The notes below the pieces were generated by a model. It saw only the letters and a program-made list of their open reading frames with translations, ran no database searches and had not been told where the DNA came from. From an uncultured Brachyspira sp. (GTDB lineage: Bacteria > Spirochaetota > Brachyspiria > Brachyspirales > Brachyspiraceae), in assembly GCF_944388875.1 (NCBI RefSeq), contig NZ_CALXKQ010000001.1:62001-126000 (forward strand): a stretch of 64,000 bases of DNA, in the 5' to 3' direction. Positions 40,330 through 50,382 of this stretch are shown here, piece by piece (position 1 is the stretch's first letter; every line of letters begins with the position of its first letter). The translations under genes were made by a program, and so were the position numbers.

Positions 40330-43314
40330 ATGGCATCAAAAAAGATGGTTTACTTCTTTGGTAATGGTAAATCTGAAGGTGCAAAAGAAACTAAAGCACT
40401 TTTAGGCGGTAAAGGCTTGGGACTTGCCCAAATGACAGAAAGTAAAGTTCCTGTACCTGCAGGCTTTACAATTACTACAGAAGTATGTGATTATTACTCA
40501 AAAAACAAATCATATCCTAAAGGATTAGACAAGCTAGTTGATGAAAATATTAAGAAACTAGAAAAAGCAATGGGTATGCAGTTTGGAAATCCAGAAAAAC
40601 CATTACTTGTATCTGTTCGTTCTGGAGCTGCTATATCTATGCCGGGAATGATGGATACGATACTGAACTTGGGTATAAATGAAAAAGTGGTAGAAGGACT
40701 TATCGCTAAAACTAAGAATCCTAGATTTGCTTGGGATGCTTATAGAAGATTTATACAAATGTTCGGCGATGTTGCTATGGGCGTTGATCATGACAAATTT
40801 GAAGAAATACTTGATGATAGAAAAAAAGCTATAGCACCTAGAGTTGGAAAAGCAGAAAAAGATGTTAAAGACACTGATTTAGATGTTGAAGATTTAAAAA
40901 TAGTAGTAAAAGAATATAAGGCTATGTATAAAGAAGAAATGGGAGAAGAATTCCCAGAAGAGCCTAAAGTACAATTATGGCATGCTATTAATGCAGTATT
41001 TAGAAGTTGGAATAACCCTAGAGCTGAAGCATACAGAAAATTAAATGACATAAGAGGTCTTTTAGGTACAGCTGTTAACGTACAGGCTATGGTATTCGGA
41101 AATATGGGAGATACTTCTGCTACTGGAGTATGTTTCTCACGCAACCCTGCTACTGGTGAAAATAAATTCTACGGAGAGTTCTTAATCAATGCACAAGGTG
41201 AAGACGTTGTTGCAGGTATCAGAACTCCTCAGGAAATTACATTAGAAGGCAGTAAAGAATGGGCTGAAAATAACGGTATAAGCGAAGAAGAAAGAAAATC
41301 TAAATATCCTTCTCTTGAAGAGGTTATGCCTGATGTATATAAACAGTTAGTAAGCTATAAAAATCAATTAGAAAAATACTACAGCGATATGCAGGATATG
41401 GAATTTACTATTCAGGAAAGCAAACTTTATATGCTTCAAACACGTAATGGTAAAAGAACTGCCGCTGCTGCTGTAAGAATAGCTGTTGAACTTGCTGAAG
41501 CTAAAATAATTTCTAAAGATGAAGCTTTAATGAGAGTTAATCCTTCTGATTTGGATCAATTACTTCACCCAACATTTGATCCTTCTGCTAAAAAATCAGC
41601 TAAAGTACTTGCTAAGGGATTAAATGCTTCTCCAGGAGCTGCAGTTGGTAAAGTTGTATTTGCTGCTGACAGAGCTGAGGCTATGAAAGAAGCAGGAGAA
41701 CAGGTTGTACTTGTACGTATAGAAACTAGTCCTGAAGACATTAAGGGAATGAATGCTGCTGAAGGTATATTGACTGCAAGAGGCGGTTCTACTTCTCATG
41801 CTGCCGTTGTTGCACGCGGTATGGGTAAATGCTGTGTAGCAGGCTGCAGTGCTTTGGAAATTGATTATTCAAATAAATGCATGAAAGTTGGCGATGAAAC
41901 TGTAAAAGAAGGCGAATATATATCTATAGACGGTTCTACTGGCGAAGTTATGCTTGGAAAAGTAGATACTAAAGAAGCTGAAATGTCAGAAGATTTCAAA
42001 AAACTTATGCAATGGGCTGATGAAATAAGAATAAAAAATAAATTTGAAGTTCATACTAATGCTGATACTCCTCATGATGCCGAAATTGCTAGAAAATTTG
42101 GTGCTGAAGGTATAGGTTTATGCCGTACTGAACACATGTTCTTCAATGCTGACAGAATTAAAAGCGTAAGACAGCTTATACTTGTTGCTGAAGAGGTAAA
42201 ACAATTAAAAGAAAAATTGGAAGCAGCTGAAAAAATAGGCGATAAAAAAGCTATAGAAGAGCTTGAACCTTTATATAAAGAACCTAGAAAACTCTATGAT
42301 GATGCTTTAGCAAATATTCTTCCTATGCAAAGAGAAGACTTTATCGGAATATTTACAGCTATGAATGGATATCCTGTAACTGTAAGACTTTTAGATCCGC
42401 CTTTGCATGAGTTCATCCCTCATGAAGATTCTCAATTACAAGAGCTTTCAAGAGAAATGAATGTTTCTTTTGATAAACTTAAAGCTATAAGAGATTCTTT
42501 GCATGAGTTTAACCCTATGCTTGGACATAGAGGCTGCCGTCTTGGTATTACTTACCCTGAAATATACGATATGCAGGCTAGAGCTATAATTGAAGCTGCT
42601 GTTAAAGTTAAGAAAAATGGAGTAGATGTTCATCCTGAAATAATGATTCCTCTTGTAGGTACTTTAAAAGAGCTAAAAATGATAAAAGACAGAATTATCA
42701 AAATAGCTGATGAAGTATTTGAAAAAGAAGGTTCCAAAGTTTCTTATAAAGTAGGTACTATGATAGAAGTTCCTAGAGCTGCTTTAGTTGCTGATAAGAT
42801 TGCTACTGAAGCTGAGTTCTTCTCATTCGGTACTAATGACTTAACTCAAATGGGAGGCGGTTTCTCTAGAGATGATGCTGGTAAATTCTTAAAAGATTAT
42901 GTTGATAAAGAAATATATGAAAAAGACCCTTTCCAATCATTAGATCAGGAAGGTATAGGAGAGCTTTTAAGAATAGGTGTTACAAAAGGAAGAGCTGCTA
43001 ATAAAAAACTTATTGTAGGTATATGCGGTGAGCATGGAGGTGATCCTGCTACTGTTATGTTCTGCTATAATATAGGACTTAATTATGTAAGCTGTTCTCC
43101 TTACAGAGTACCTATAGCAAGATTAGCTGCTGCTCAAGGAATAATCAGCTCTAAACTAGCTAATAAAAAAGCTCCTGCTAAAAAAACTCCTGCTAAATCA
43201 GCAAAACCAGCTAGTGCTAAGAAAACTGCTGCTAAAGTAGAAGCTAAATCTTCTTCTAAAAAAGCAACCGTTAAAAAAGCTCCTGCTAAAAAAACTACAA
43301 GTAAGAAAAAATAA
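40330..43314 (+). CDS. ppdK: Pyruvate, phosphate dikinase with histone-like lysine/alanine tail
   Basis: The 994-residue enzyme interconverts pyruvate, ATP and phosphate with phosphoenolpyruvate, AMP and pyrophosphate. The ATP-grasp region (SVRSGAAISMPGMMDTILNL), the phosphohistidine loop GGSTSHAAVVARGMG (His490) and the PEP-binding C-terminal barrel (GICGEHGGDPATVMF, LCRTEHMFF) are all present. Families of this enzyme are about 870-890 residues. Here ~55 residues (about 940-994) are added after the barrel, rich in lysine (about 20), alanine and proline, with repeats such as KKAPAKKT. That tail resembles histone H1 C-termini. A terminator follows. Confidence 0.95.
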   Translation: MASKKMVYFFGNGKSEGAKETKALLGGKGLGLAQMTESKVPVPAGFTITTEVCDYYSKNKSYPKGLDKLVDENIKKLEKAMGMQFGNPEKPLLVSVRSGAAISMPGMMDTILNLGINEKVVEGLIAKTKNPRFAWDAYRRFIQMFGDVAMGVDHDKFEEILDDRKKAIAPRVGKAEKDVKDTDLDVEDLKIVVKEYKAMYKEEMGEEFPEEPKVQLWHAINAVFRSWNNPRAEAYRKLNDIRGLLGTAVNVQAMVFGNMGDTSATGVCFSRNPATGENKFYGEFLINAQGEDVVAGIRTPQEITLEGSKEWAENNGISEEERKSKYPSLEEVMPDVYKQLVSYKNQLEKYYSDMQDMEFTIQESKLYMLQTRNGKRTAAAAVRIAVELAEAKIISKDEALMRVNPSDLDQLLHPTFDPSAKKSAKVLAKGLNASPGAAVGKVVFAADRAEAMKEAGEQVVLVRIETSPEDIKGMNAAEGILTARGGSTSHAAVVARGMGKCCVAGCSALEIDYSNKCMKVGDETVKEGEYISIDGSTGEVMLGKVDTKEAEMSEDFKKLMQWADEIRIKNKFEVHTNADTPHDAEIARKFGAEGIGLCRTEHMFFNADRIKSVRQLILVAEEVKQLKEKLEAAEKIGDKKAIEELEPLYKEPRKLYDDALANILPMQREDFIGIFTAMNGYPVTVRLLDPPLHEFIPHEDSQLQELSREMNVSFDKLKAIRDSLHEFNPMLGHRGCRLGITYPEIYDMQARAIIEAAVKVKKNGVDVHPEIMIPLVGTLKELKMIKDRIIKIADEVFEKEGSKVSYKVGTMIEVPRAALVADKIATEAEFFSFGTNDLTQMGGGFSRDDAGKFLKDYVDKEIYEKDPFQSLDQEGIGELLRIGVTKGRAANKKLIVGICGEHGGDPATVMFCYNIGLNYVSCSPYRVPIARLAAAQGIISSKLANKKAPAKKTPAKSAKPASAKKTAAKVEAKSSSKKATVKKAPAKKTTSKKK

Positions 43315-43339
43315 TAAAATATTTATATAAAAATGATAT

Positions 43340-43374
43340 TAGGGCTTGTATAAATATGCAAGCCCTATTTTTTT
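43340..43374 (+). terminator. Terminator of ppdK
   Basis: TAGGGCTTG and CAAGCCCTA form a 9-bp stem with a 10-base loop, followed by seven T residues. Confidence 0.9.
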
Positions 43375-43419
43375 ATTTAAAACTATAATATAATATTTAC
43401 AAAAAATTAAGAGGCTTAA

Positions 43420-44250
43420 ATGAAATATATATCTAATCTGCATACTCACACTGTATACTGTGATGGAAAAAATACTATAGAAGAAAATATAATATGTGCT
43501 ATAGATAAAAAATTAATAAGTTTAGGATTTTCAGGACATTCTCATTTTTATGAGGACTGCTGTTCTATGTCTGAAGAAAATACAATTAAATACTTAGAAG
43601 ATTTAAAAAAATACAAGGATATATATAAAGATAAAATTCAAGTTTATATTGGAATTGAGGGCGATTATTATTCCAATTTAAATAAATACACTGATGAAGA
43701 AATGGGACTTGATTATAGAATAGGCTCTGTACACTATATTAATGATAATGATAATAATTATTTTCCGATAGATATGTCCAGAGATACATTTAATGAAGCA
43801 GTAAAACATTTTGGAAGTTTGAAAGAAGTTATTTGCAGATATTATGATAATGTAATAAAAATGATAGAAAATCAAAAACCCGATATTATAGGTCATTTAG
43901 ATTTGATTAGAAAATACAATTTAAATAAAGAATATTTTACAGAAGAAGAAGATTGGTATATTAAAAAGGTGGATGAGGTAATAGATGTAATTTCAAGAAA
44001 TGGAAACATTGTTGAAGTAAATACAAAACTTATGAATAAAAATAATTTGGATGCTCATTACCCTAATAAAAATACTATAAAAAAACTATTAGAAAAAAAT
44101 ATACCTCTTACTATAAACTCAGATGCTCATAATGCAGATAACATAGATCATTTTTATATTGAAGCTGCTGATGAATTAAAAAAATTGGGAGCAAAGTCTA
44201 TAAAAATGCTTATAGATAATAAATTTCAAGATGTTGATATAAATAGTTAA
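43420..44250 (+). CDS. PHP-domain phosphatase, histidinol-phosphatase (HisJ/HisK) type
   Basis: The 276-residue protein has the PHP metal-binding motifs NLHTHTVYCDGKN (H-x-H), GFSGHSHF, GIEGDYYSN, GSVHYI, GHLDLIRKY and NSDAHNADN. The layout fits histidinol-phosphate phosphatases of the HisJ type. No other histidine biosynthesis gene is near, so another phosphate ester substrate is possible. AGAGG lies five bases before the ATG. Confidence 0.88.
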   Translation: MKYISNLHTHTVYCDGKNTIEENIICAIDKKLISLGFSGHSHFYEDCCSMSEENTIKYLEDLKKYKDIYKDKIQVYIGIEGDYYSNLNKYTDEEMGLDYRIGSVHYINDNDNNYFPIDMSRDTFNEAVKHFGSLKEVICRYYDNVIKMIENQKPDIIGHLDLIRKYNLNKEYFTEEEDWYIKKVDEVIDVISRNGNIVEVNTKLMNKNNLDAHYPNKNTIKKLLEKNIPLTINSDAHNADNIDHFYIEAADELKKLGAKSIKMLIDNKFQDVDINS

Positions 44251-44256
44251 AATAAA

Positions 44257-44289
44257 AAGCATAGGATATATTTTTTATACCCTATGCTT
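44257..44289. terminator. Bidirectional terminator
   Basis: AAGCATAGG (44257-44265) and CCTATGCTT (44281-44289) form a perfect 9-bp stem around an A+T-rich loop. It lies between the convergent genes ending at 44250 and 44310. Confidence 0.75.
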
Positions 44290-44309
44290 ATTTACTTTAA
44301 ATAAATAAA

Positions 44310-45059
44310 TTATTTAGTTTCAGTCAAAGTACCAGTAATTTTAATTATATTATTTTCATAAGTAGTTTGTAAATCACCTTTCCAATAAGGTACTCCTTCT
44401 TTAGCTTTATCTACTATTAAAGCAGATCCGTCTGTATTAAAATCAAAATCATTTGTAACAACAGCTTCGCTTCTTTTGAAGTTTTCTGTACCAGCACCTA
44501 CTTGAAGAATTCCATTAGCATCAGTTTTCATTTCAAAAATATAAGGTTCAACTGTTTTACCGCCTGCATGAACGAATCTGATAGTAATAACTCCGTCATC
44601 ACCTTTTGTTATTCCAGTTCCTGTTACTTTAGGACCTGTAGTGCCTTCTACTGTTCTTTGAGCAATACCTGAACCTGACATACCGTCATCTATATATCTT
44701 GAAGAATTAGCTGTAGCAAATAACAAAAACTGACCTAAACCAACTTCCATTTTATTATTGAAAACATTATTATCTGTAGATCTGTATTTGTTTAATAAAT
44801 CTGGTGTTCTTGTAGGCATAGAAGCACCTGTAGCAGCATCTATTTTACCGTCTATATCACCATAAGAACCAGTAATCTTTAAATAAGAATTACTGCTGAT
44901 TACAGCATTATTAGTGTCGCCAACTATAGCTTGGAAATCAATTGTTAATGTTCCAGCTGCTGTATCATTAGTGTTAGCAGTAGTTGTTGTTTCTGTTTTT
45001 TGACCGCCGCATGCAATTGCTAAAACAGAAATAGTCAAAATAATAAATATTTTTTTCAT
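44310..45059 (-). CDS. Hypothetical lipoprotein
   Basis: The 249-residue protein has a lipoprotein signal (MKKIFIILTISVLAIAC, Cys17) and a Thr/Asn-rich spacer (TETTTTANTNDTAA). The mature part is rich in glycine, threonine and beta-strand patterns: YLKITGSYGDIDGKIDAATG, VTGTGITKGDDGVITIRFV and a last strand ENNIIKITGTLTETK. No family was recognised. A promoter (45091-45119) and a terminator show it is transcribed alone. It is probably an outer-surface or periplasmic lipoprotein. Confidence 0.65.
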   Translation of the reverse strand: MKKIFIILTISVLAIACGGQKTETTTTANTNDTAAGTLTIDFQAIVGDTNNAVISSNSYLKITGSYGDIDGKIDAATGASMPTRTPDLLNKYRSTDNNVFNNKMEVGLGQFLLFATANSSRYIDDGMSGSGIAQRTVEGTTGPKVTGTGITKGDDGVITIRFVHAGGKTVEPYIFEMKTDANGILQVGAGTENFKRSEAVVTNDFDFNTDGSALIVDKAKEGVPYWKGDLQTTYENNIIKITGTLTETK

Positions 45060-45090
45060 GTTTTTCCCCTTTTTTTATTAACGTATATAA

Positions 45091-45119
45091 ATATTAATAT
45101 ATTATTAACTTTATGTCAA
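45091..45119 (-). promoter_or_regulatory. Promoter of the hypothetical lipoprotein gene
   Basis: On the minus strand TTGACA, 17 bases, TAATAT lie about 30 bases before the start codon at 45059. Confidence 0.55.
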
Positions 45120-45239
45120 AAACAATTTTACATTTATTTTAATATATTTACTATATATTTATACTAGAATATAATTATATAATTAAAAAAAATATTAATT
45201 AATATATAATAAATTTATCCAATATCATTAGGAGAATAT

Positions 45240-46283
45240 ATGCAGTATCTAAAAGACACAGTATTTTGGAATAATAGTTTGCTTCAATACATAATATTTG
45301 CAATTGTATTAACTGTAAGCTTTACTGTAATGAATGTAATTTTACTAATTTTATTAAAAATATTACTTAAAGTAAATACTAAATTTCAGAATCTTTTTGT
45401 TACAAACCTTATAAAAAGCATAAAGAAAAGAACAAGGCCTATTATATTTATAATATCATTAGCAATATCAAGGTTTAGTTTGCATTTGCCTAAGGAACTA
45501 AGCGGATATTGGGGAAAAATAGTTATAGTTTTCATTATTATATTTTTGATAATGTTTGTATGCGACTTTATCAGCAATTTTACAGAGAACTATTTATCAA
45601 AAAAAAGAGAGGTTGTTATATCTGACGGTATTATTACCATATTAAAAGCATTGGTATGGATAATAGGATTTTTAACTATACTTTCAAATTTGGGTGTTAA
45701 TGTAAATACTTTTATTACTGGGCTTGGTATAGGAGGTGTTGCTGTAGCATTTGCAGCTCAAAGTATAATAGCTGATTTATTCAATTATTTTGTTATAGTA
45801 TTTGATAAGCCTTTCTTAAAAGGAGATTATATTCAGATAGATCAGGACTTGGGAACTGTAGAATATATTGGAGTAAAATCTACAAGAATTAGAAGAAATA
45901 CAGGAGAACAGCTTTTAATATCAAATACAAATTTACTTGCCTCAAGAATACAGAATTATAGAGTTTTGGAAAGAAGAAGGAAATATATGCTAATTGGTGT
46001 TGAATACTCTACTCCATTAGAAAAATTAAAGGTAATACCTGATATTATAAAACAAATTATAGAAAGCACTGACTATGCTGATTTTTACAGTGCAAGATTT
46101 ATAGAATTTGCAGACTCATCACTTAATTTTGAAGTTATATATTATGTAAACATATCAGATTATGTTCAGTACGTAACTATAGTTGAAGATGTAAATTATA
46201 GAATAATAGATGAATTCAATAAATTAGGTGTAGGATTTGCTTTCCCATCAAGAACTTTATATATAAATAATAATGAAAACTAA
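45240..46283 (+). CDS. Small-conductance mechanosensitive channel (MscS family)
   Basis: The 347-residue membrane protein has four hydrophobic segments (about 15-40, 65-80, 90-110, 130-155). The pore-lining region GLGIGGVAVAFAAQSIIADL lies at ~160-182. The beta domain follows (FDKPFLKGDYIQIDQDLGTV) and the C-terminal alpha/beta domain ends the protein. It releases osmolytes on hypo-osmotic shock. AGGAG lies six bases before the ATG. Confidence 0.92.
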   Translation: MQYLKDTVFWNNSLLQYIIFAIVLTVSFTVMNVILLILLKILLKVNTKFQNLFVTNLIKSIKKRTRPIIFIISLAISRFSLHLPKELSGYWGKIVIVFIIIFLIMFVCDFISNFTENYLSKKREVVISDGIITILKALVWIIGFLTILSNLGVNVNTFITGLGIGGVAVAFAAQSIIADLFNYFVIVFDKPFLKGDYIQIDQDLGTVEYIGVKSTRIRRNTGEQLLISNTNLLASRIQNYRVLERRRKYMLIGVEYSTPLEKLKVIPDIIKQIIESTDYADFYSARFIEFADSSLNFEVIYYVNISDYVQYVTIVEDVNYRIIDEFNKLGVGFAFPSRTLYINNNEN

Positions 46284-46302
46284 ACTTATAAAGGAATATA
46301 TT

Positions 46303-47163
46303 ATGAGTAGCTATTATAAACTAAAATCATCAAATTTAATGCCTAAATTTGGCATTGGTACTTGGGGCATGGGAGAAAAGGAAAAAATAAGAGAAAAAGA
46401 AATAGAATCAATAATTTTATCATTACAAAATGGAGTAAGATTAATCGATACTGCTGAAATGTATGGAAATGGAGAAACTGAAAAACTTATTGGAGAGGCA
46501 TTAACTAGATTTGAATATAAAAGAGAAGAATTATACGTAATATCAAAAGTTTATCCTCATAATGCAGGTAAAGATAAAATATTTAATAGTTTAGAATCAT
46601 CATTAAAACGATTAGGATTAAATTACTTAGATATGTATTTGCTTCATTGGAGAGGAAGAGTACCTTTAAGTGAAACTGTAGAATGCATGGAAAAAGCAAA
46701 AAAAGAAGGACTCATAAAAGACTGGGGAGTTTCTAATTTTGATATAGATGATATGAAGGAGCTTGAAGCTGTAAAAGATGGAGATAAATGCTGTGCAAAT
46801 CAGGTATTATATCATTTGGGATCAAGAGGTGCAGATTTTGATTTAGAACCATATATGAAAGAAAAAAATATTGCATTGATTGCATATTGTCCCTTAGCTA
46901 AAGCTGGCGAATTAGGTAAAAATATTCTAAAAAATAAGGTGTTAACGGATATAGCAGGAAAATATAATGCATCACCTGCCCAGATAGCACTTGCATTTAT
47001 TATGAGTTTTGAAAACAAAATACCTATACCTAAAAGCTCAAATAACAAACATGCAATAGAAAATATAAAATCTCAGAATATTATACTAAAAAAAGAAGAT
47101 ATAGAACTTATAAATAAAGAGTTTCCTGCTCCAAATAAAAAAATGCCTTTGGATATAGTTTAA
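46303..47163 (+). CDS. Aldo/keto reductase
   Basis: ATG 46303 is chosen because AAAGGA lies seven bases upstream; the frame can extend into mscS but without a ribosome binding site. The 286-residue NAD(P)H-dependent oxidoreductase has the catalytic tetrad: Asp and Tyr in DTAEMYGNGETEKLIG, Lys in YVISKVYPH and His in MYLLHWRGRV. C-terminal cofactor residues are IPIPKSSNNKHAIEN. The substrate is unknown. It follows mscS by 19 bases and may be co-transcribed. Confidence 0.9.
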   Translation: MSSYYKLKSSNLMPKFGIGTWGMGEKEKIREKEIESIILSLQNGVRLIDTAEMYGNGETEKLIGEALTRFEYKREELYVISKVYPHNAGKDKIFNSLESSLKRLGLNYLDMYLLHWRGRVPLSETVECMEKAKKEGLIKDWGVSNFDIDDMKELEAVKDGDKCCANQVLYHLGSRGADFDLEPYMKEKNIALIAYCPLAKAGELGKNILKNKVLTDIAGKYNASPAQIALAFIMSFENKIPIPKSSNNKHAIENIKSQNIILKKEDIELINKEFPAPNKKMPLDIV

Positions 47164-47241
47164 TTTATTTGTTTTTTACTGAAATAGTATAATATATATT
47201 ATATAATTTAATAATATTCAAAATATTTTTAGGAAAAATTA

Positions 47242-48270
47242 ATGAATAAAGCCGTACTTATAATAGTTTTTAATAGACCTGATAAATTTAGAAAAGTTTT
47301 AGAACCTCTTAAAATTGTCAAACCTCCAAGATTATATATTGCTGCTGACGGTCCAAGAAAGAATAATAAGAATGATAAAATAAAATGTAAAGAAACTAGA
47401 GATATTGTAAAAGAAATAGATTGGGAATGTGATATAAAAACATTATTTAGAGATAATAATATAGGCTGTGAGAAGTCCATTTCGTCTTCTGTAAGCTGGT
47501 TCTTTGAAAATGAAGAAGATGGTATTATACTTGAAGATGATATTGTAGGAGATATAACATTTTTTTCTTATTGCGAAAAACTTTTAGACTATTATAAAAA
47601 TGATGAAAGAGTAATGCATATTGGCAATAATAATGTCCATGATAATAATTCTTTAGATAGTTATTATTTTTGTTCAATAGGAAATCCTTGGGGATGGGCT
47701 AGTTGGAAGCGTGCTTGGAAATATTTTGATTTGGGATTATCTAAATATAGTTATGATGAAATTAAAAATTCCATAAATAATATATTTGATGATGAAATAT
47801 TTAGAAGATTTTGGATAGATTGCGGATTTTATATGAAAACTAATACTGAAAAAGCTGTTTGGGATATGTCTTGGATTATTTGTATGATGATTAATAATGG
47901 TTTATCTGTATATCCAAATCAAAATTTAATAACAAATATAGGTTTTGATGATAGTGCGACTCATTGTATTAGTTCTGATAATAGATATTCAAATCTGCAA
48001 ACTCAGCAGTTAAAAGAATTAAAATATTTAAATGAAGTTGGCAGAAATAAATATATGGATAGCAAGATAATGGTAGAGTTTTACGGACAAAAACCGCTGA
48101 ATATAAAAGAGATTTTAAATGATTTAGACAGATTAAACTTTATAATAAATGAAACTATAAATAAAATAGTTTGGCTCATACCTATAAAAAGCATAAGAAA
48201 TAATGTTAGAAACCATATAAAAAACAAATTAAAATCTATAAAACCTAATAATTATCCAGTTGATTTATAA
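47242..48270 (+). CDS. GT-A glycosyltransferase, HlpA-like
   Basis: The 342-residue protein has a GT-A nucleotide-sugar-binding start (AVLIIVFNRPDKFRKVLEPL), a disaccharide-type core RDNNIGCEKSISSSVSWFF, and the acidic metal site IILEDDIVGDITFF. NPWGWASWKRAWKYFD follows. This layout occurs in proteins annotated as hemolytic protein HlpA-like glycosyltransferases in spirochaetes. It probably adds a sugar to a surface polysaccharide or lipid. GGAAAA precedes the ATG. Confidence 0.75.
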   Translation: MNKAVLIIVFNRPDKFRKVLEPLKIVKPPRLYIAADGPRKNNKNDKIKCKETRDIVKEIDWECDIKTLFRDNNIGCEKSISSSVSWFFENEEDGIILEDDIVGDITFFSYCEKLLDYYKNDERVMHIGNNNVHDNNSLDSYYFCSIGNPWGWASWKRAWKYFDLGLSKYSYDEIKNSINNIFDDEIFRRFWIDCGFYMKTNTEKAVWDMSWIICMMINNGLSVYPNQNLITNIGFDDSATHCISSDNRYSNLQTQQLKELKYLNEVGRNKYMDSKIMVEFYGQKPLNIKEILNDLDRLNFIINETINKIVWLIPIKSIRNNVRNHIKNKLKSIKPNNYPVDL

Positions 48271-48344
48271 TTAACATTTTTATTAAAAAATGCTGATACT
48301 TTACATAATCATTTTATATTTTTAAATTATAAATGTTTTATGTA

Positions 48345-48372
48345 TTGTTTATTATTAAAAAAAGTATATAAT
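48345..48372 (+). promoter_or_regulatory. Promoter of galT
   Basis: TTGTTT, 16 bases, TATAAT lie about 40 bases before the start codon; AAGGAG follows. Confidence 0.5.
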
Positions 48373-48411
48373 TAAACCAAGAAAATATAGATGACTTAAG
48401 GAGAATTTAAT

Positions 48412-49386
48412 ATGGCAGAATTACGCTACAATCCATTATTAGGGGATTATGTTATGATAGCAAGTCATAGGCAGGCACGTCCTCAAATGCCTAAAAACTA
48501 CTGTCCATTTTGTCCTGGCAGCGGTAAAGTTCCTGATAATTATGATGTTCATAAATATGATAATGATTTCCCTGCTTTATCTTTCGAGCCTCCTTACCCA
48601 GATGCAGTTGATAATGGAAAATTATTTAAAACAGCACCTGCAATTGGAAAATGCGAGGTTATATTATATTCTCCAGATCACACTACAACATTACCTGAGC
48701 TTCCTGTTGAACATATTGCTAAACTTGTAGCTTTATGGCAGGAAAGAATGAAAGCTATAGCTGAAAATAAAAAAATAAAATATATTATGCCTTTTGAAAA
48801 TAAGGGAGAGGTTGTAGGTGTTACAATGCCTCATCCTCATGGTCAAATATACGGCTACAGCTGGATACCATTAAGAGTAAAAAGAAAAATAGAAATGGCT
48901 GCTAGTTATTATAATGTTAATTGCAGAAATTTATTTATGGATATGATTGAGCAGGAGATTGAAGCTAAAGTAAGAGTTGTTTTTGAAAATGAACATTTTA
49001 TATGCTTCCTTCCTTTTGCATCAGAATATCCTTATGGTATAATGATAATGCCTAAAAAACAAACGATTTCTATAACAGATTTTAGTAAAGAAGAAAGTAC
49101 TTCGCTTGCTGATGCCTTAAAAAAGGCTACTTCAACATTAGATTTATTATTTGATATGAAATTCCCTTACATGATGTGTATGTATAGTGCCCCAGTAAAT
49201 GACGGCTTTAATTATAATGATATATGGAATTATCATATAGAATTCTTCCCTCCTATGAGAACTAAAGAGAAGCAAAAATTTAATGCCTCCTCAGAAACAG
49301 GTGCTTGGGCTCCATGCAATCCTACAAGCCCTGAAGAAATGGCAGCTCAGTTAAGAACTGCTTATATTAGACTTATGGGAATGTAA
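48412..49386 (+). CDS. galT: Galactose-1-phosphate uridylyltransferase
   Basis: The 324-residue HIT-superfamily enzyme exchanges UMP between UDP-glucose and galactose-1-phosphate in the Leloir pathway. The catalytic motif MPHPHGQIYGYSW has the H-P-H-G nucleophile near residue 143. The zinc motif CPFCPGSGK lies near residue 32. It is followed immediately by a glycosyltransferase whose GTG starts at the next base, so the two are probably co-translated. No galK or galE is in the window. Confidence 0.92.
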   Translation: MAELRYNPLLGDYVMIASHRQARPQMPKNYCPFCPGSGKVPDNYDVHKYDNDFPALSFEPPYPDAVDNGKLFKTAPAIGKCEVILYSPDHTTTLPELPVEHIAKLVALWQERMKAIAENKKIKYIMPFENKGEVVGVTMPHPHGQIYGYSWIPLRVKRKIEMAASYYNVNCRNLFMDMIEQEIEAKVRVVFENEHFICFLPFASEYPYGIMIMPKKQTISITDFSKEESTSLADALKKATSTLDLLFDMKFPYMMCMYSAPVNDGFNYNDIWNYHIEFFPPMRTKEKQKFNASSETGAWAPCNPTSPEEMAAQLRTAYIRLMGM

Positions 49387-50382
49387 GTGTCATTAAAATT
49401 TACAATTATCATCCCGCATAGAATTGGTGAGAATATAGAACATACATTAGAAGGGGTATACCTGTCTAATTACCCCATAGAAAATATAGAAATTTTCCAA
49501 GCAGAAGGTACTCATCCTACAGTTCAAAGAAATGAATGCATCAAGCAGTCTTCTGGGGATATAATTTATTTTATAGATAATGATTCTATTATAAGCCATG
49601 ATAATATAAAAAAGGCATCAGAAATATTTGAAAGCGATGAAAATATTGCCATAGTAGGAGGTCCTGCTATACATAAAGTTAGCTCTGTTACAGAAATGTA
49701 TATTGATAAATGTATGCGATCATATTATGCAGTAGGACCTATAGCTAATAGATACAGCATTGATAAATCAGACTCTAAAGAAGGAACTGATATGGATGTT
49801 ATACTTTGCAATCTCTTCATAAGACGTAAGGTATTAATTGAAGCTGGACTTTTTAATGAAAGTTTGTATCCGAATGAAGAAAATGCCCTTATAGATAAAA
49901 TACTTTCTCTAGGGTATAAACTAATATATGATCCTAGTATAATAGTTCAAAGGCCTCCAAGAGAAAATTTGAAATCATATATAAAAATGCTTCTCAATTA
50001 CGGCAGAGGAAGATTTGAACAATTATTCAGAGATTTTAATAAAAAAAATTTAATATTCACATTACCTGCATTTTTTTCTACATACATATTATTAACCCCA
50101 TTTGTATTTCTTTTATATCTGCATACAAATAATATTATTACAGCATCATATTTTATACCATTAATTATTTATTTTCTTATTACTTTGTTAGCGGGAATAA
50201 TAACATCATTAAAGGATAATGGGCTAAAAAATAAAATAATTGGTTTATTTATATACCCATTTATGTTTTTTATCACTCATTTCTTCTATGGATTAGGCTT
50301 TTTTTACTGCTTAATTAGAATTATTACAGGATTTCAGAGAGTTGCTAAATTTTCCATAAAAAAACATAAATCTTTCGAATAA
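49387..50382 (+). CDS. Family 2 glycosyltransferase with C-terminal membrane helices
   Basis: The start is GTG 49387, directly after the galT stop, with GGGA upstream inside galT. The 331-residue protein has a GT2 domain (FTIIIPHRIGENIEHTLEGV, RNECIKQSSGDIIYFIDNDS with the D-x-D metal site, FNESLYPNEENALIDKILSL) and about three hydrophobic segments at ~225-310. It is membrane-bound and probably makes polysaccharide or glycolipid at the inner membrane. The acceptor is unknown. Confidence 0.85.
   Translation: MSLKFTIIIPHRIGENIEHTLEGVYLSNYPIENIEIFQAEGTHPTVQRNECIKQSSGDIIYFIDNDSIISHDNIKKASEIFESDENIAIVGGPAIHKVSSVTEMYIDKCMRSYYAVGPIANRYSIDKSDSKEGTDMDVILCNLFIRRKVLIEAGLFNESLYPNEENALIDKILSLGYKLIYDPSIIVQRPPRENLKSYIKMLLNYGRGRFEQLFRDFNKKNLIFTLPAFFSTYILLTPFVFLLYLHTNNIITASYFIPLIIYFLITLLAGIITSLKDNGLKNKIIGLFIYPFMFFITHFFYGLGFFYCLIRIITGFQRVAKFSIKKHKSFE

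Noticed and set aside
49387-49389. Frameshift joining galT to the downstream glycosyltransferase
   Set aside because: galT has a complete C-terminus of normal length and the next gene has its own GTG and ribosome binding site, so they are two adjacent genes.
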